In this document: positions 57,363 through 64,000 of the stretch, in pieces | Layout: the number at the start of each line of letters is the position of its first letter | Position numbering within the stretch: position 1 is the first letter of the stretch | Source: Actinomycetota bacterium | GTDB taxonomy: Bacteria; Actinomycetota; Actinomycetes; S36-B12; UBA10799 | Direction: 5' to 3' | Length of the DNA stretch: 64,000 bases | Assembly: GCA_020636995.1 (NCBI GenBank) | Contig: JACJWU010000005.1 | Coordinates: 186,001 to 250,000, forward strand | Notes under the pieces: model-generated | What the model was told of the DNA's origin: nothing | Seen by the model: the letters and a program-made list of their open reading frames with translations, nothing else | Database searches by the model: none | Program-made: the position numbers and the translations under genes

Positions 57363-58183
57363 CCCAGGCCAAGGCCTACAACCGCCTCCTCGAACTCGCG
57401 CTCATTCTCACAGCTGCAGGCACTGTGGGCGTCCGCACCGATGACCTGCGGGACCGTCTCGGCTACGAGTCCACCGAGAGCGGCAAGCGCACCCTCATGC
57501 GCGATCTCGATGATCTCCGGGGCGCCGGCCTGGAGATCGACAACGCCGCGGACCTCGGGGAAGAGGCCCGCTACGTCATCAAACCCGGCGACGTCCGGTT
57601 GCGCGTCGAGTTCACACCCGCGCAGCGGACCGCCCTGCAGTCCGCCCTTGCAGCCGCCAGCGCGGCAGGGACCGTCGAGGTGCAACGCAGAGCGTTGCCG
57701 GTCGACCTCGACCGGGTCCGCGAGGCGGTGCGGCGGAGGTGCGTCATGTACTTCGACTACAACGGCAAGGCCCGCGAAGTCGATCCGTTGTCGTGGGAGT
57801 GGTCGGGGCACGATTTGGTCGTCACCGGCGTGGAGCACACGACGACGATGATCAAGAGTTTCGCGGTGGTCCGCATGGAGAACCTGGAGATCGGCGCACC
57901 GGGGTCGGCCAAGGCCGCCGAGGACATCGACGACCGGCCCGGTCTGGACCCGATCACATGGGAGGTCGACCCGCCGTTGGTGGCGATCCTGCAATGCCCG
58001 GGGTACGCCGACGACGTGATCTCGATGGTGGGCGGGGAGGTCGTCGGCGACGAGGTCCACGTGCGGGTCACGAACCGGCTCATCTTCTTCGCTCGGGTGG
58101 TGGAACTGGGGTCTCGCGTGCGCCTGGTGGGCCCGGAGGAATTACGCGACGAACTGCGCGGCATGCTCATGGAGGTACAGTGA
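57359..58183 (+). CDS. WYL-domain transcription regulator (PafB-like)
   Basis: 274 residues, shorter than PafB/PafC of mycobacteria (about 320-330). Begins KAYNRLLELALILTAAGTVGVRTDDLRDRLGY, a winged-helix region, then a WYL-type beta domain (MYFDYNGKAREVDPLSWEWSG) without the literal WYL triad. Overlaps the next WYL gene by 4 nt. In mycobacteria such a pair (PafBC) activates the DNA damage response; here the pair is not next to proteasome genes. Confidence 0.8.
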   Translation: MTQAKAYNRLLELALILTAAGTVGVRTDDLRDRLGYESTESGKRTLMRDLDDLRGAGLEIDNAADLGEEARYVIKPGDVRLRVEFTPAQRTALQSALAAASAAGTVEVQRRALPVDLDRVREAVRRRCVMYFDYNGKAREVDPLSWEWSGHDLVVTGVEHTTTMIKSFAVVRMENLEIGAPGSAKAAEDIDDRPGLDPITWEVDPPLVAILQCPGYADDVISMVGGEVVGDEVHVRVTNRLIFFARVVELGSRVRLVGPEELRDELRGMLMEVQ

Positions 58184-59136
58184 CGACGCCCAAGCAGACC
58201 CGTGCAGCAGAGTCCTTCGTGCGACTGTCGAAGGTGCTGAACCTCCTGCACGCCCACCCCCGCGGGCTCAGCATCCAGTACCTCGCCGACGAGGTCGGTG
58301 TCCCGGAGAAGCGGTTGCGCGAGGAGATCCTGGACTTCTACACCGCCGACACCCTCGGGGTACGCCCGGACACCATCGTCTTCGTCAGTGCCGACGGACG
58401 CGAGCAGGACCCGGCGCAGGCCGACGTGGTGCGGGTCGTCAGTGACAAACCGAGCGCCGAACTCGGCGTGGAGTTGCTCTCCCCGCAGCGGTGGCTGGAG
58501 GTGTACGAGACCACCAGTCGCGTCGCGCAGATGCAGCCGGAGGACACCGACCTGGCGGCGGCCGTGGAGATCATCCGTCTGCGGATCCTGGGCGAACTGC
58601 CCAGTCGTCCCGAGAGTGAGGTCGGTCGCCTCATCTCCGAGGCCATCAGCGACCGACGGGTGGTGACCCTGGACTACTCCCGGGCCTGGAAGCCGGGCGT
58701 GGTGACCGCCACCGTGCATCCCCTACGGCTCGTGGAGACGACTCGTGGGTGGGAACTCGACGCGATGTACCCCGATGGCGACCTCCGCACGTTCATCGTC
58801 GATCGCATCCGACACGTCGAGCTCAGCGACGAGACGTTCACCGTGCCCGAGGGGATCGGCGCACGGCTCGCAGAGCAGCGGCAGGTCACGACGGTGGAAC
58901 TCGTGGTGCCGCACGGGTACCGATGGGTCGTCGACAGATACGCCGAGGGCACCGACGTCGTGTTGACCGACGATGGTGATCAACAGATACGTGCGGAGTT
59001 CCTGCCGCCTGTGGCCGAACGTGTGGGGCTGGTCCTTGTCACGGCGCCAGACTCCTTCGTCGTCGCAGGCGACTTCCAGGACGCCGGCCGCGACGTCGCA
59101 CAGAAGCTGCTGGCCCACCACGGGCTTCTCGACTGA
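58180..59136 (+). CDS. WYL-domain transcription regulator (PafC-like)
   Basis: 318 residues. N-terminal winged helix (FVRLSKVLNLLHAHPRGLSIQYLADEVGV), a WYL-type domain with TLDYSRAW and HPLRLVETTRGWELDAM (WEL in place of WYL), and a C-terminal WCX-type domain. GTG overlaps the first WYL gene by 4 nt, so the two are probably made together and may form one complex, like PafB and PafC. Confidence 0.82.
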   Translation: MTTPKQTRAAESFVRLSKVLNLLHAHPRGLSIQYLADEVGVPEKRLREEILDFYTADTLGVRPDTIVFVSADGREQDPAQADVVRVVSDKPSAELGVELLSPQRWLEVYETTSRVAQMQPEDTDLAAAVEIIRLRILGELPSRPESEVGRLISEAISDRRVVTLDYSRAWKPGVVTATVHPLRLVETTRGWELDAMYPDGDLRTFIVDRIRHVELSDETFTVPEGIGARLAEQRQVTTVELVVPHGYRWVVDRYAEGTDVVLTDDGDQQIRAEFLPPVAERVGLVLVTAPDSFVVAGDFQDAGRDVAQKLLAHHGLLD

Positions 59137-59179
59137 AGACCCCATTGCCCTTTGCGCCGCGGCTGGCACACTAGGCACC

Positions 59180-60109
59180 ATGCACATCGCCAATGACGTC
59201 ACCGCGCTGATCGGCAACACCCCCCTCGTGCGGATCAACCGCATCAGTGACGGGGCCGACGCCACCATCGCGGCCAAGCTCGAGTTCTACAACCCCGCCA
59301 ACAGCGTGAAGGACCGCATCGGCGTGGCCATGATCGACGCTGCGCAAGAGGCCGGTCTGATCGGCCCCGACACCGTCATCGTGGAACCCACCAGCGGCAA
59401 CACAGGTATCGCGCTGGCGATGGTCTGTGCAGCGCGGGGGATCAAGTGTGTGCTGACGATGCCGGAGACGATGAGCAACGAGCGGCGGATGCTGCTGCGC
59501 GCGTTCGGCGCCGACCTGGTGCTCACGCCGGGCCCGGAGGGTATGGGTGGGGCGATCGCCCGCGCCGAGCAGTTGGCCAAGGAGAACCCGAACTACCTCA
59601 TGCCGCAGCAGTTCGCGAACCCCGCGAATCCCGCGATCCATCGGGCGACGACGGCCGAGGAGATCTGGAACGACACCGACGGGCAGGTCGACATCGTCGT
59701 CTCGGGGGTCGGCACCGGCGGCACCATCACCGGCGTCGGCCAAGTCCTCAAGGAGCGCAATCCGGATGTGAAGATCATCGCGGTGGAGCCTGCCGCATCG
59801 CCGGTGCTGTCCGGCGGCACGAAGGGCCCACACCCCATCCAGGGGATCGGCGCCGGCTTCGTCCCGGAGATCCTCGACACGCACGTGTTCGACGAGATCG
59901 TGCAGGTCGACGCCGAAGACGCGATGGCGACGGCCCGGCGCAGCGCCCGCGAGGAAGGATTGCTGGTCGGCATCTCCTCGGGCGCCGCGTTGTGGGCGGC
60001 CATCGAGGTCGCCAAGCGGCCGGAGAACGCCGGGAAGTTGATCGTCGTGATCATCCCGAGTTTCGGTGAGCGCTACTTGAGCACCGCGCTGTTCGCCGAC
60101 CTGGCGTAG
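59180..60109 (+). CDS. cysK: Cysteine synthase A (O-acetylserine sulfhydrylase)
   Basis: 309 residues. Makes cysteine from O-acetylserine and sulfide. PLP lysine K44 in NSVKDRIG, substrate loop PTSGNTG at 70-76, PLP phosphate site VGTGGTITG and SSGAALWAA near the end. The partner enzyme gene cysE converges from the other side across a family A locus. No clear TANNNT box; CACACT lies 7 nt upstream of the ATG. Confidence 0.95.
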   Translation: MHIANDVTALIGNTPLVRINRISDGADATIAAKLEFYNPANSVKDRIGVAMIDAAQEAGLIGPDTVIVEPTSGNTGIALAMVCAARGIKCVLTMPETMSNERRMLLRAFGADLVLTPGPEGMGGAIARAEQLAKENPNYLMPQQFANPANPAIHRATTAEEIWNDTDGQVDIVVSGVGTGGTITGVGQVLKERNPDVKIIAVEPAASPVLSGGTKGPHPIQGIGAGFVPEILDTHVFDEIVQVDAEDAMATARRSAREEGLLVGISSGAALWAAIEVAKRPENAGKLIVVIIPSFGERYLSTALFADLA

Positions 60110-60111
60110 GC

Positions 60112-60323
60112 CCGGTTAGAGCCCGGCACTCCGAGTTGTGGCACACCACTCCGCCCAAAGCCCCGGCACTCCGACCCAAGTGCCGGCATTCCGACCCAAG
60201 TGCCGGCATTCCGGTTAGAGATCGGCATCTTGGTTAGCCCTGGGCAGGTTGGTTAGAGTCCCACGGCCGTATACGGCTAACCGGAATGCCGTATCTCTAA
60301 CCAAAATGCCGATCTCTAACCGG
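60112..60323 (-). repeat. Family A palindromic element, locus A5, with a short tandem array
   Basis: The palindrome is 113 nt at 60211-60323, arms CCGGTTAGAGATCGGCAT and ATGCCGATCTCTAACCGG. The whole palindrome is inverted relative to A2-A4, reading in the usual direction only on the minus strand. It is preceded (60112-60210) by degenerate 20-nt repeats such as AGTGCCGGCATTCCGACCCA. Confidence 0.85.
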
Positions 60324-60460
60324 ACTGTCCAGACAGATCCTGACCACGCACAAATCGCCTCTACAGCCCCCAGACCAACGGCCCACCGGACCCACGAATG
60401 GGCCGAGTCCACCGAAACAGCCCGCCGCGCCACGTGACCAACCGCGCGGGACAGAACAGG
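60324..60460 (+). repeat. Family A tail sequence, locus A5
   Basis: CAGACAGATCCTGACC, then about 70 nt of unique sequence, then CCGCCGCGCCACGTGACC and GGGACAGAAC. The tail has the same orientation as at A2-A4 although the palindrome beside it is flipped. The remainder of the gap to cysE (60461-60526) is featureless. Confidence 0.6.
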
Positions 60461-60526
60461 CCGAGCCCGACGGCCGCATAGGGACCGACCAACCAGGATT
60501 CGGCAGACCTGGCGGCGAGGAGGACC

Positions 60527-61369
60527 TCAGATCCCGCCGCCGTCGGTGAACGCCTCCACCTGGGTCCGCGCCTGGGTCACGAAACTGCCTGGCGGCAGAT
60601 CGCTGGTCACCCAGACTCCACCACCGATGACCGAGCCCTCGCCGATGGTGATGCGCCCAAGCACCGTGGCACCCGAGTAGATCGTCACGTCGTCCTCCAC
60701 GATCGGGTGCCGGGGCATCCCCTTGGGCACGCCATCGAGTTTCTTGGCGCCCAGCGTCACGTGCTGGTACAGCCGCACGTTCTCGCCGAGGATAGCCGTC
60801 TCCCCGATCACCACGCCGGTCCCGTGGTCGATGAAGCACCCACCGCCGATCGACGCCGCCGGATGGATGTCGATGCCGGTCTCGGCGCGCCCGAGTTCCG
60901 AGATCACCCGGGCGACGAAAGGCACCCCGAGCAGGTGCAGACTGTGGGCGATCCGGTGGTGCATCATCGCGTGGATCCCCGGGTAGCACACGAGCACCTC
61001 GGGGATGCTGCGGGCGGCGGGGTCACCGCGGTAGGCCATCTGGATATCGGAATCGAGCAGGGCGCGGATCTCCGGAAGACTCTCGGCGAACCGTCCCACG
61101 AGGTCGTCGCACTCCACGACGGCGCGACCCGAACGGCGCTGGAAGGCCAACTCAGTGGCCACCTCACCGGTGAGGCTCCCGAGGGCCGACTCGAGCATTC
61201 TGCGGACGAACGCGCCCACGTCACCGCCCGCCATCCCCAATCGATGCGGGAACAGGGCCTTGATCAAGTGGTCGGTGACCTCGGACAGGACCGCCCGCGA
61301 CGGGAGTTCGCCCTCATCCACGGTGCGCAACTGCGCCAGCGCAGCCAGCACCTTGTCGTCAGCCCTCAT
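60527..61369 (-). CDS. cysE: Serine O-acetyltransferase
   Basis: 280 residues. Forms O-acetylserine from serine and acetyl-CoA. Helical N-terminal domain to about 150, then left-handed parallel beta-helix of hexapeptide repeats with DIHPAASIGGGCFIDHGTGVVIGETA and VRLYQHVTLGA, His in DHG. ATG at 61369 with TAGGCT 7 nt upstream. Its stop converges on cysK with 417 nt between. Confidence 0.95.
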   Translation of the reverse strand: MRADDKVLAALAQLRTVDEGELPSRAVLSEVTDHLIKALFPHRLGMAGGDVGAFVRRMLESALGSLTGEVATELAFQRRSGRAVVECDDLVGRFAESLPEIRALLDSDIQMAYRGDPAARSIPEVLVCYPGIHAMMHHRIAHSLHLLGVPFVARVISELGRAETGIDIHPAASIGGGCFIDHGTGVVIGETAILGENVRLYQHVTLGAKKLDGVPKGMPRHPIVEDDVTIYSGATVLGRITIGEGSVIGGGVWVTSDLPPGSFVTQARTQVEAFTDGGGI

Positions 61370-61376
61370 GATCCGC

Positions 61377-61382
61377 AGCCTA
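61377..61382 (-). promoter_or_regulatory. Leaderless-type -10 box of cysE
   Basis: TAGGCT on the minus strand, 7 nt from the ATG at 61369. Confidence 0.5.
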
Positions 61383-61424
61383 CCCGCGCTTGGCGCACCC
61401 CACAGGAGCGCACAAAGATGGGGC

Positions 61425-61754
61425 ATGACCGACGACCTGCAGGGAAGCTGGACGATCACCGAACTCCTGCCCGACCGGACCCACCCGCAGACTGCCGAGA
61501 TCACGTTCGATGAGGGCCGGCTGCACTTCTACGCCGGATGCAACCGCGCGATGGGCTCGTACACATTCGACGGCGCGACCCTGGTCGCCGGGCCGGTGGC
61601 GATGACATTGATGTACTGCCCGGACATGAGCGCCGAAGAGCATCTGGTGCGAGCCCTCGCCGAGCCGCTGGACATCACGATCGACGACGGCAGCCTGACG
61701 GCCACCGGCCCGGCCGGAGGATTCACCGCACGCCGCGCGCCTACTCCGGCATGA
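61425..61754 (+). CDS. META/HslJ domain protein
   Basis: 109 residues, single META domain (PF03724): GSWTITEL, ITFDEGRLHFYAGCNRAMGSYTFDG and AMTLMYCPDMSAEEHLVRAL. No signal peptide, unlike many HslJ-type lipoproteins. The last 14 nt overlap the convergent acyl-CoA dehydrogenase gene. Confidence 0.85.
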   Translation: MTDDLQGSWTITELLPDRTHPQTAEITFDEGRLHFYAGCNRAMGSYTFDGATLVAGPVAMTLMYCPDMSAEEHLVRALAEPLDITIDDGSLTATGPAGGFTARRAPTPA

Positions 61755-63456
61755 CGTAGGAGTCGGACAGCGCGAGCACCTCGCTCACGAAGGCGTCCTC
61801 CGCCGCAGCATCGATCTTCGGCGCGCGGATCAGTCCGAGGGCACCGGATCGCTGCGCATCGGTGGCCGAGGCCTGACCGTGCAACGCCAACGCCATCTCG
61901 GACATGTCCTGCACGAAGACCGCGAAGATCCGGTCGATGTGCGCGTCGCTCAGGCTCATATCGCTGACGGTCCCGGGGCGCTCGATCCCCGCCGACTCGC
62001 AGACCAGTTGCGCGTACACGACCTGGGTGAACAGCTGTCCGAGGTTGAGCAGGAAGTCGAGGTCCTTCTGCTGTGCCTCACTGGGCGGCGCGGACATGAC
62101 CAGCGCCGTGAACGCATCCACCTGCTCGAGGAACAGCGCGACGTTGGGCAGGTGCTGGTACTGCTCCAGAGCCGGGCGCCAGGGCGCGAACGTGATCTTG
62201 CCCAAACCCTTGGCCGGACCCTGCCGGAACAGGTAGTCGTCGTCAGCGGCGTCCTGTCGCACGGGCACCTCGGGGTAGTCACCGGTGGCCATCAGGTACT
62301 GCGGCAGGAACTTCAGCACGAGTGCCAGGTTCACGTGGACGGTGCCCTCGAGTTTGGGCAGCGCACGGATGTGTCCGGCCGCCTGCTCGAAGTACGTGTC
62401 CTTCTCGAACCCACGGGCGGCGATGATCTCCCACAGCAGGTCGATCACCCGCTCCCCCTCGCTGGTGACCTTCATCTTCGTGATCGGGTTGAACAGCAGG
62501 AAGCGGCGGTCGTCCTCCGACGCACTGCGGAAGTAATCGGCACTGCGCGCCGAGTAGAGCTTCATCGCCAGCAAGCGCGCGTAGGCATCGGCGAACATCC
62601 GGCGCACGTGCGGGAAGGTCGTGACCTTCGTGCCGTAGAGGACACGGTGGTCGGCGTGGGTGACCGCTTCATAGAACGCGTGCTCGCAGATGCCGATGCT
62701 CGCCCAGCCCAGGTTCACCTTGCCGACGTTGACGGTCGCCAGCGCCGCATCCCACGCGGCTTTGCCGGTGTGCAGGATGTCCGCTTGCGTCACGGGGTAG
62801 TCGTGCAGCGCGAACGCCGAGACGTACATCTGGTCGGCGACCACGTTCTTCTGCAGTTCGTACTCCGGGGCCTGGGTGTCGACGAGGAAGAACACGTACT
62901 CCCCGGTGTCGGCGAACTTGCCGAACACACTCAGCCGGCCGGCGACGTTGCCGTTGCCGATGTAGTACTTCGGGCCGTTGGCCACCCAGCCGTTCGCAGT
63001 GGGGGTGAGGATCATGTCGGTGGAGTAGATGTCGGCCCCATGCGTCTGCTCGGACAGACCGAAACCGAAGATCGCGCCGGACTCCAACAGCTTGCCGACC
63101 AGCTGCTTGGCCTCCTCGTTCTCGCTCATCCACACCGGGCCCAGGCCGAGGACGGTGACCTGCCAGGCGTACCAGTAGGACAGCGAGTAGAAGCCGAGGA
63201 TCTCGTTGAGGTCGTTGATCCGGGCGGTGTCCCACCGGGCACCTTCTCCCCCGACGCTTGCTGGAGTGCCGAAGGCCGCGAGGATCCCTTCCTTGGCGTT
63301 GAAGTCGAGGAAGTCCTGGTACCAACTGCGGTCGTGGAACTCCTGCTTCATCTGCGCCAGACCCTTGTCCTCGAAGAACTGGATCAGAGCCTTGAGCTGG
63401 CGCTGAGTCTCGGGATCGTACGCCGACGGGTCGTAGGTGTGGGGATTGAAAATCAT
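61741..63456 (-). CDS. Acyl-CoA dehydrogenase family protein
   Basis: 571 residues, long form. ACAD domains in order: N-terminal helical part, middle beta part with GFGLSEQTHGADIYSTDMILT and NGWVANGPKYYIGNG, C-terminal helical bundle with VNVGKVNLGWASIGICEHAFYEAVTHA. A catalytic Glu cannot be placed by eye. It acts with FAD on fatty-acyl or related CoA thioesters. ATG at 63456 with TACGTT 6 nt upstream. Confidence 0.88.
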   Translation of the reverse strand: MIFNPHTYDPSAYDPETQRQLKALIQFFEDKGLAQMKQEFHDRSWYQDFLDFNAKEGILAAFGTPASVGGEGARWDTARINDLNEILGFYSLSYWYAWQVTVLGLGPVWMSENEEAKQLVGKLLESGAIFGFGLSEQTHGADIYSTDMILTPTANGWVANGPKYYIGNGNVAGRLSVFGKFADTGEYVFFLVDTQAPEYELQKNVVADQMYVSAFALHDYPVTQADILHTGKAAWDAALATVNVGKVNLGWASIGICEHAFYEAVTHADHRVLYGTKVTTFPHVRRMFADAYARLLAMKLYSARSADYFRSASEDDRRFLLFNPITKMKVTSEGERVIDLLWEIIAARGFEKDTYFEQAAGHIRALPKLEGTVHVNLALVLKFLPQYLMATGDYPEVPVRQDAADDDYLFRQGPAKGLGKITFAPWRPALEQYQHLPNVALFLEQVDAFTALVMSAPPSEAQQKDLDFLLNLGQLFTQVVYAQLVCESAGIERPGTVSDMSLSDAHIDRIFAVFVQDMSEMALALHGQASATDAQRSGALGLIRAPKIDAAAEDAFVSEVLALSDSYVMPE

Positions 63457-63462
63457 GGCCCC

Positions 63463-63468
63463 AACGTA
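63463..63468 (-). promoter_or_regulatory. Leaderless-type -10 box of the acyl-CoA dehydrogenase gene
   Basis: TACGTT on the minus strand, 6 nt from the ATG at 63456. Confidence 0.5.
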
Positions 63469-63535
63469 CCTCGTGCCGCCCGCCGGGTCGGCGGGACTCT
63501 TGGCGGGGGACGCCTCAAGGCTCAGGATGGAGCAC

Positions 63536-63787
63536 ATGTGTCGCAACATCACGATCCTGCGCGGCCTCGAGCCGCCGGCCACAGAGACCGAGATCCGCGC
63601 CGCGGCTGAACAGTACGTGCGGAAGGTGAGCGGGGTCGGGAAGCCCAGCGCGGCCACCCAAGCCTCGTACGCAGCGGCAATCGACGCTGTCGCGGCCGCC
63701 ACCGCGACCCTGCTGGCAGACCTTCCCCCGCGCCGCCAACCGCCGACGAGCGAACCGCCACTGCGCCGCATCCATCGGGCACACTGA
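63536..63787 (+). CDS. DUF2277 family protein
   Basis: 83 residues. The start MCRNITILRGLEPPATETEIRAAAEQYVRKVSG is the DUF2277 (PF10041) signature. It has GGAG 3-5 nt upstream of the ATG; the frame also opens earlier, but without homology. Function unknown. Confidence 0.88.
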   Translation: MCRNITILRGLEPPATETEIRAAAEQYVRKVSGVGKPSAATQASYAAAIDAVAAATATLLADLPPRRQPPTSEPPLRRIHRAH

Positions 63788-63820
63788 CCGGCTGGGACGC
63801 CACTGAAGGGTCGCCCGAGG

Positions 63821-63868
63821 TATGATCGTTGACAAGTCCACGATCTTGTCCTGTCGGACCGAGAGGGG
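63821..63868 (+). promoter_or_regulatory. -10 box and Shine-Dalgarno of the last, partial gene
   Basis: TATGAT at 63821-63826, a near-perfect -10, followed about 35 nt later by GAGAGGGG at 63861-63868, six bases before the ATG at 63875. This would be a leadered transcript. Confidence 0.5.
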
Positions 63869-63874
63869 ATTCTG

Positions 63875-64000
63875 ATGGACTACGCGAAGATCGACCGTCT
63901 CTGGCAATCCGCCACTCTGCTGATCGCACCACCCTTGATCGTCGTCCTGATCTGGCTGCGTCCGGGCATGGATGAGTATCAGTGGCTGCTGTGGCTGCAC
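63875..64000 (+). CDS. Membrane protein, 3'-truncated by the window end
   Basis: 42 codons are visible from an ATG, running open to the last base. N-terminal MDYAKIDRLWQSATLL is followed by a hydrophobic stretch at about 13-28 (LLIAPPLIVVLIWL) and the start of another (YQWLLWLH). It resembles the first helix of a multi-pass protein. It is too short to assign. Confidence 0.6.
   Translation, partial: MDYAKIDRLWQSATLLIAPPLIVVLIWLRPGMDEYQWLLWLH

Noticed and set aside
63829..63834. TTGACA as a -35 box for the last gene
   Set aside because: It lies downstream of the better TATGAT box, and no -10 sits at a proper distance after it.

Overview
The window is GC-rich, with almost exclusively G/C third codon positions and many GTG starts. 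Its gene content is that of an actinomycete (Actinomycetota): folE-folP-folB-folK-DUF3180, tilS-hpt-ftsH, DUF2520-panC-nadB-nadC-coaX, a PafB/PafC-like WYL pair, DUF2342, DUF2510 and an Rv2747-type argA. The order within the phylum cannot be settled from sequence alone. No rRNA, tRNA, prophage, transposase or CRISPR array is visible.

Layout. 0-5.5 kb: AlkZ-like protein, AI-2E permease, methyltransferase, phosphoglucomutase, SDR. 5.6-11 kb: leftward argA and a cofactor operon (DUF2520, panC, nadB, nadC, coaX) for pantothenate/CoA and NAD. 11.5-15.2 kb: MidA-type methyltransferase, two bPH-domain membrane proteins and an orphan NuoD-like protein. 15.4-19 kb: a compatible-solute ABC importer whose permease/binding-protein operon diverges from its ATPase across a 61-nt tandem array. 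19-27.3 kb: folate operon, HNH protein, ftsH, hpt, tilS, DUF2342 metalloprotease. 27.4-30.5 kb: a lacZ broken by one frameshift. 30.8-36.7 kb: LysE exporter, methyltransferase, rhomboid, MFS, FAD amine oxidase-like enzyme, SDR. 36.7-40.6 kb: an AmmeMemoRadiSam cluster (AMMECR1, MEMO, radical SAM) with an overlapping AMP-ligase gene. 40.6-50.7 kb: small DUF genes, acyltransferase, two DUF202 proteins, GH13 alpha-glucosidase, a membrane PI-PLC-like protein and a GGDEF-EAL protein. 50.7-64 kb: secreted protein, typA, DUF2510 membrane protein, VOC protein, Abhydrolase_9 protein, pterin dehydratase, WYL pair, cysK and cysE (convergent), META protein, acyl-CoA dehydrogenase, DUF2277 and a cut-off membrane protein.

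Expression signals. About twenty genes have a TANNNT (or NANNNT) box 6-7 nt before the start codon with no Shine-Dalgarno sequence, the actinobacterial leaderless pattern. Many operonic genes overlap by 1 or 4 nt (ATGA, GTGA, TGATG).

Intergenic DNA is the most unusual part. Nearly every larger gap carries its own long inverted or tandem repeat. Family A is a 113-155 nt nested palindrome built from GGTTAG/CTAACC units at five loci. At four of them it has a fixed orientation downstream of a gene. Family B is a 61-nt unit in arrays of 4, 2 and 2 copies, each just upstream of a rightward gene. Families C to H are smaller hairpins or short tandem arrays. I see no protein in the window that explains them. 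They and the ligase-linked AmmeMemoRadiSam cluster are the best candidates for undescribed biology.
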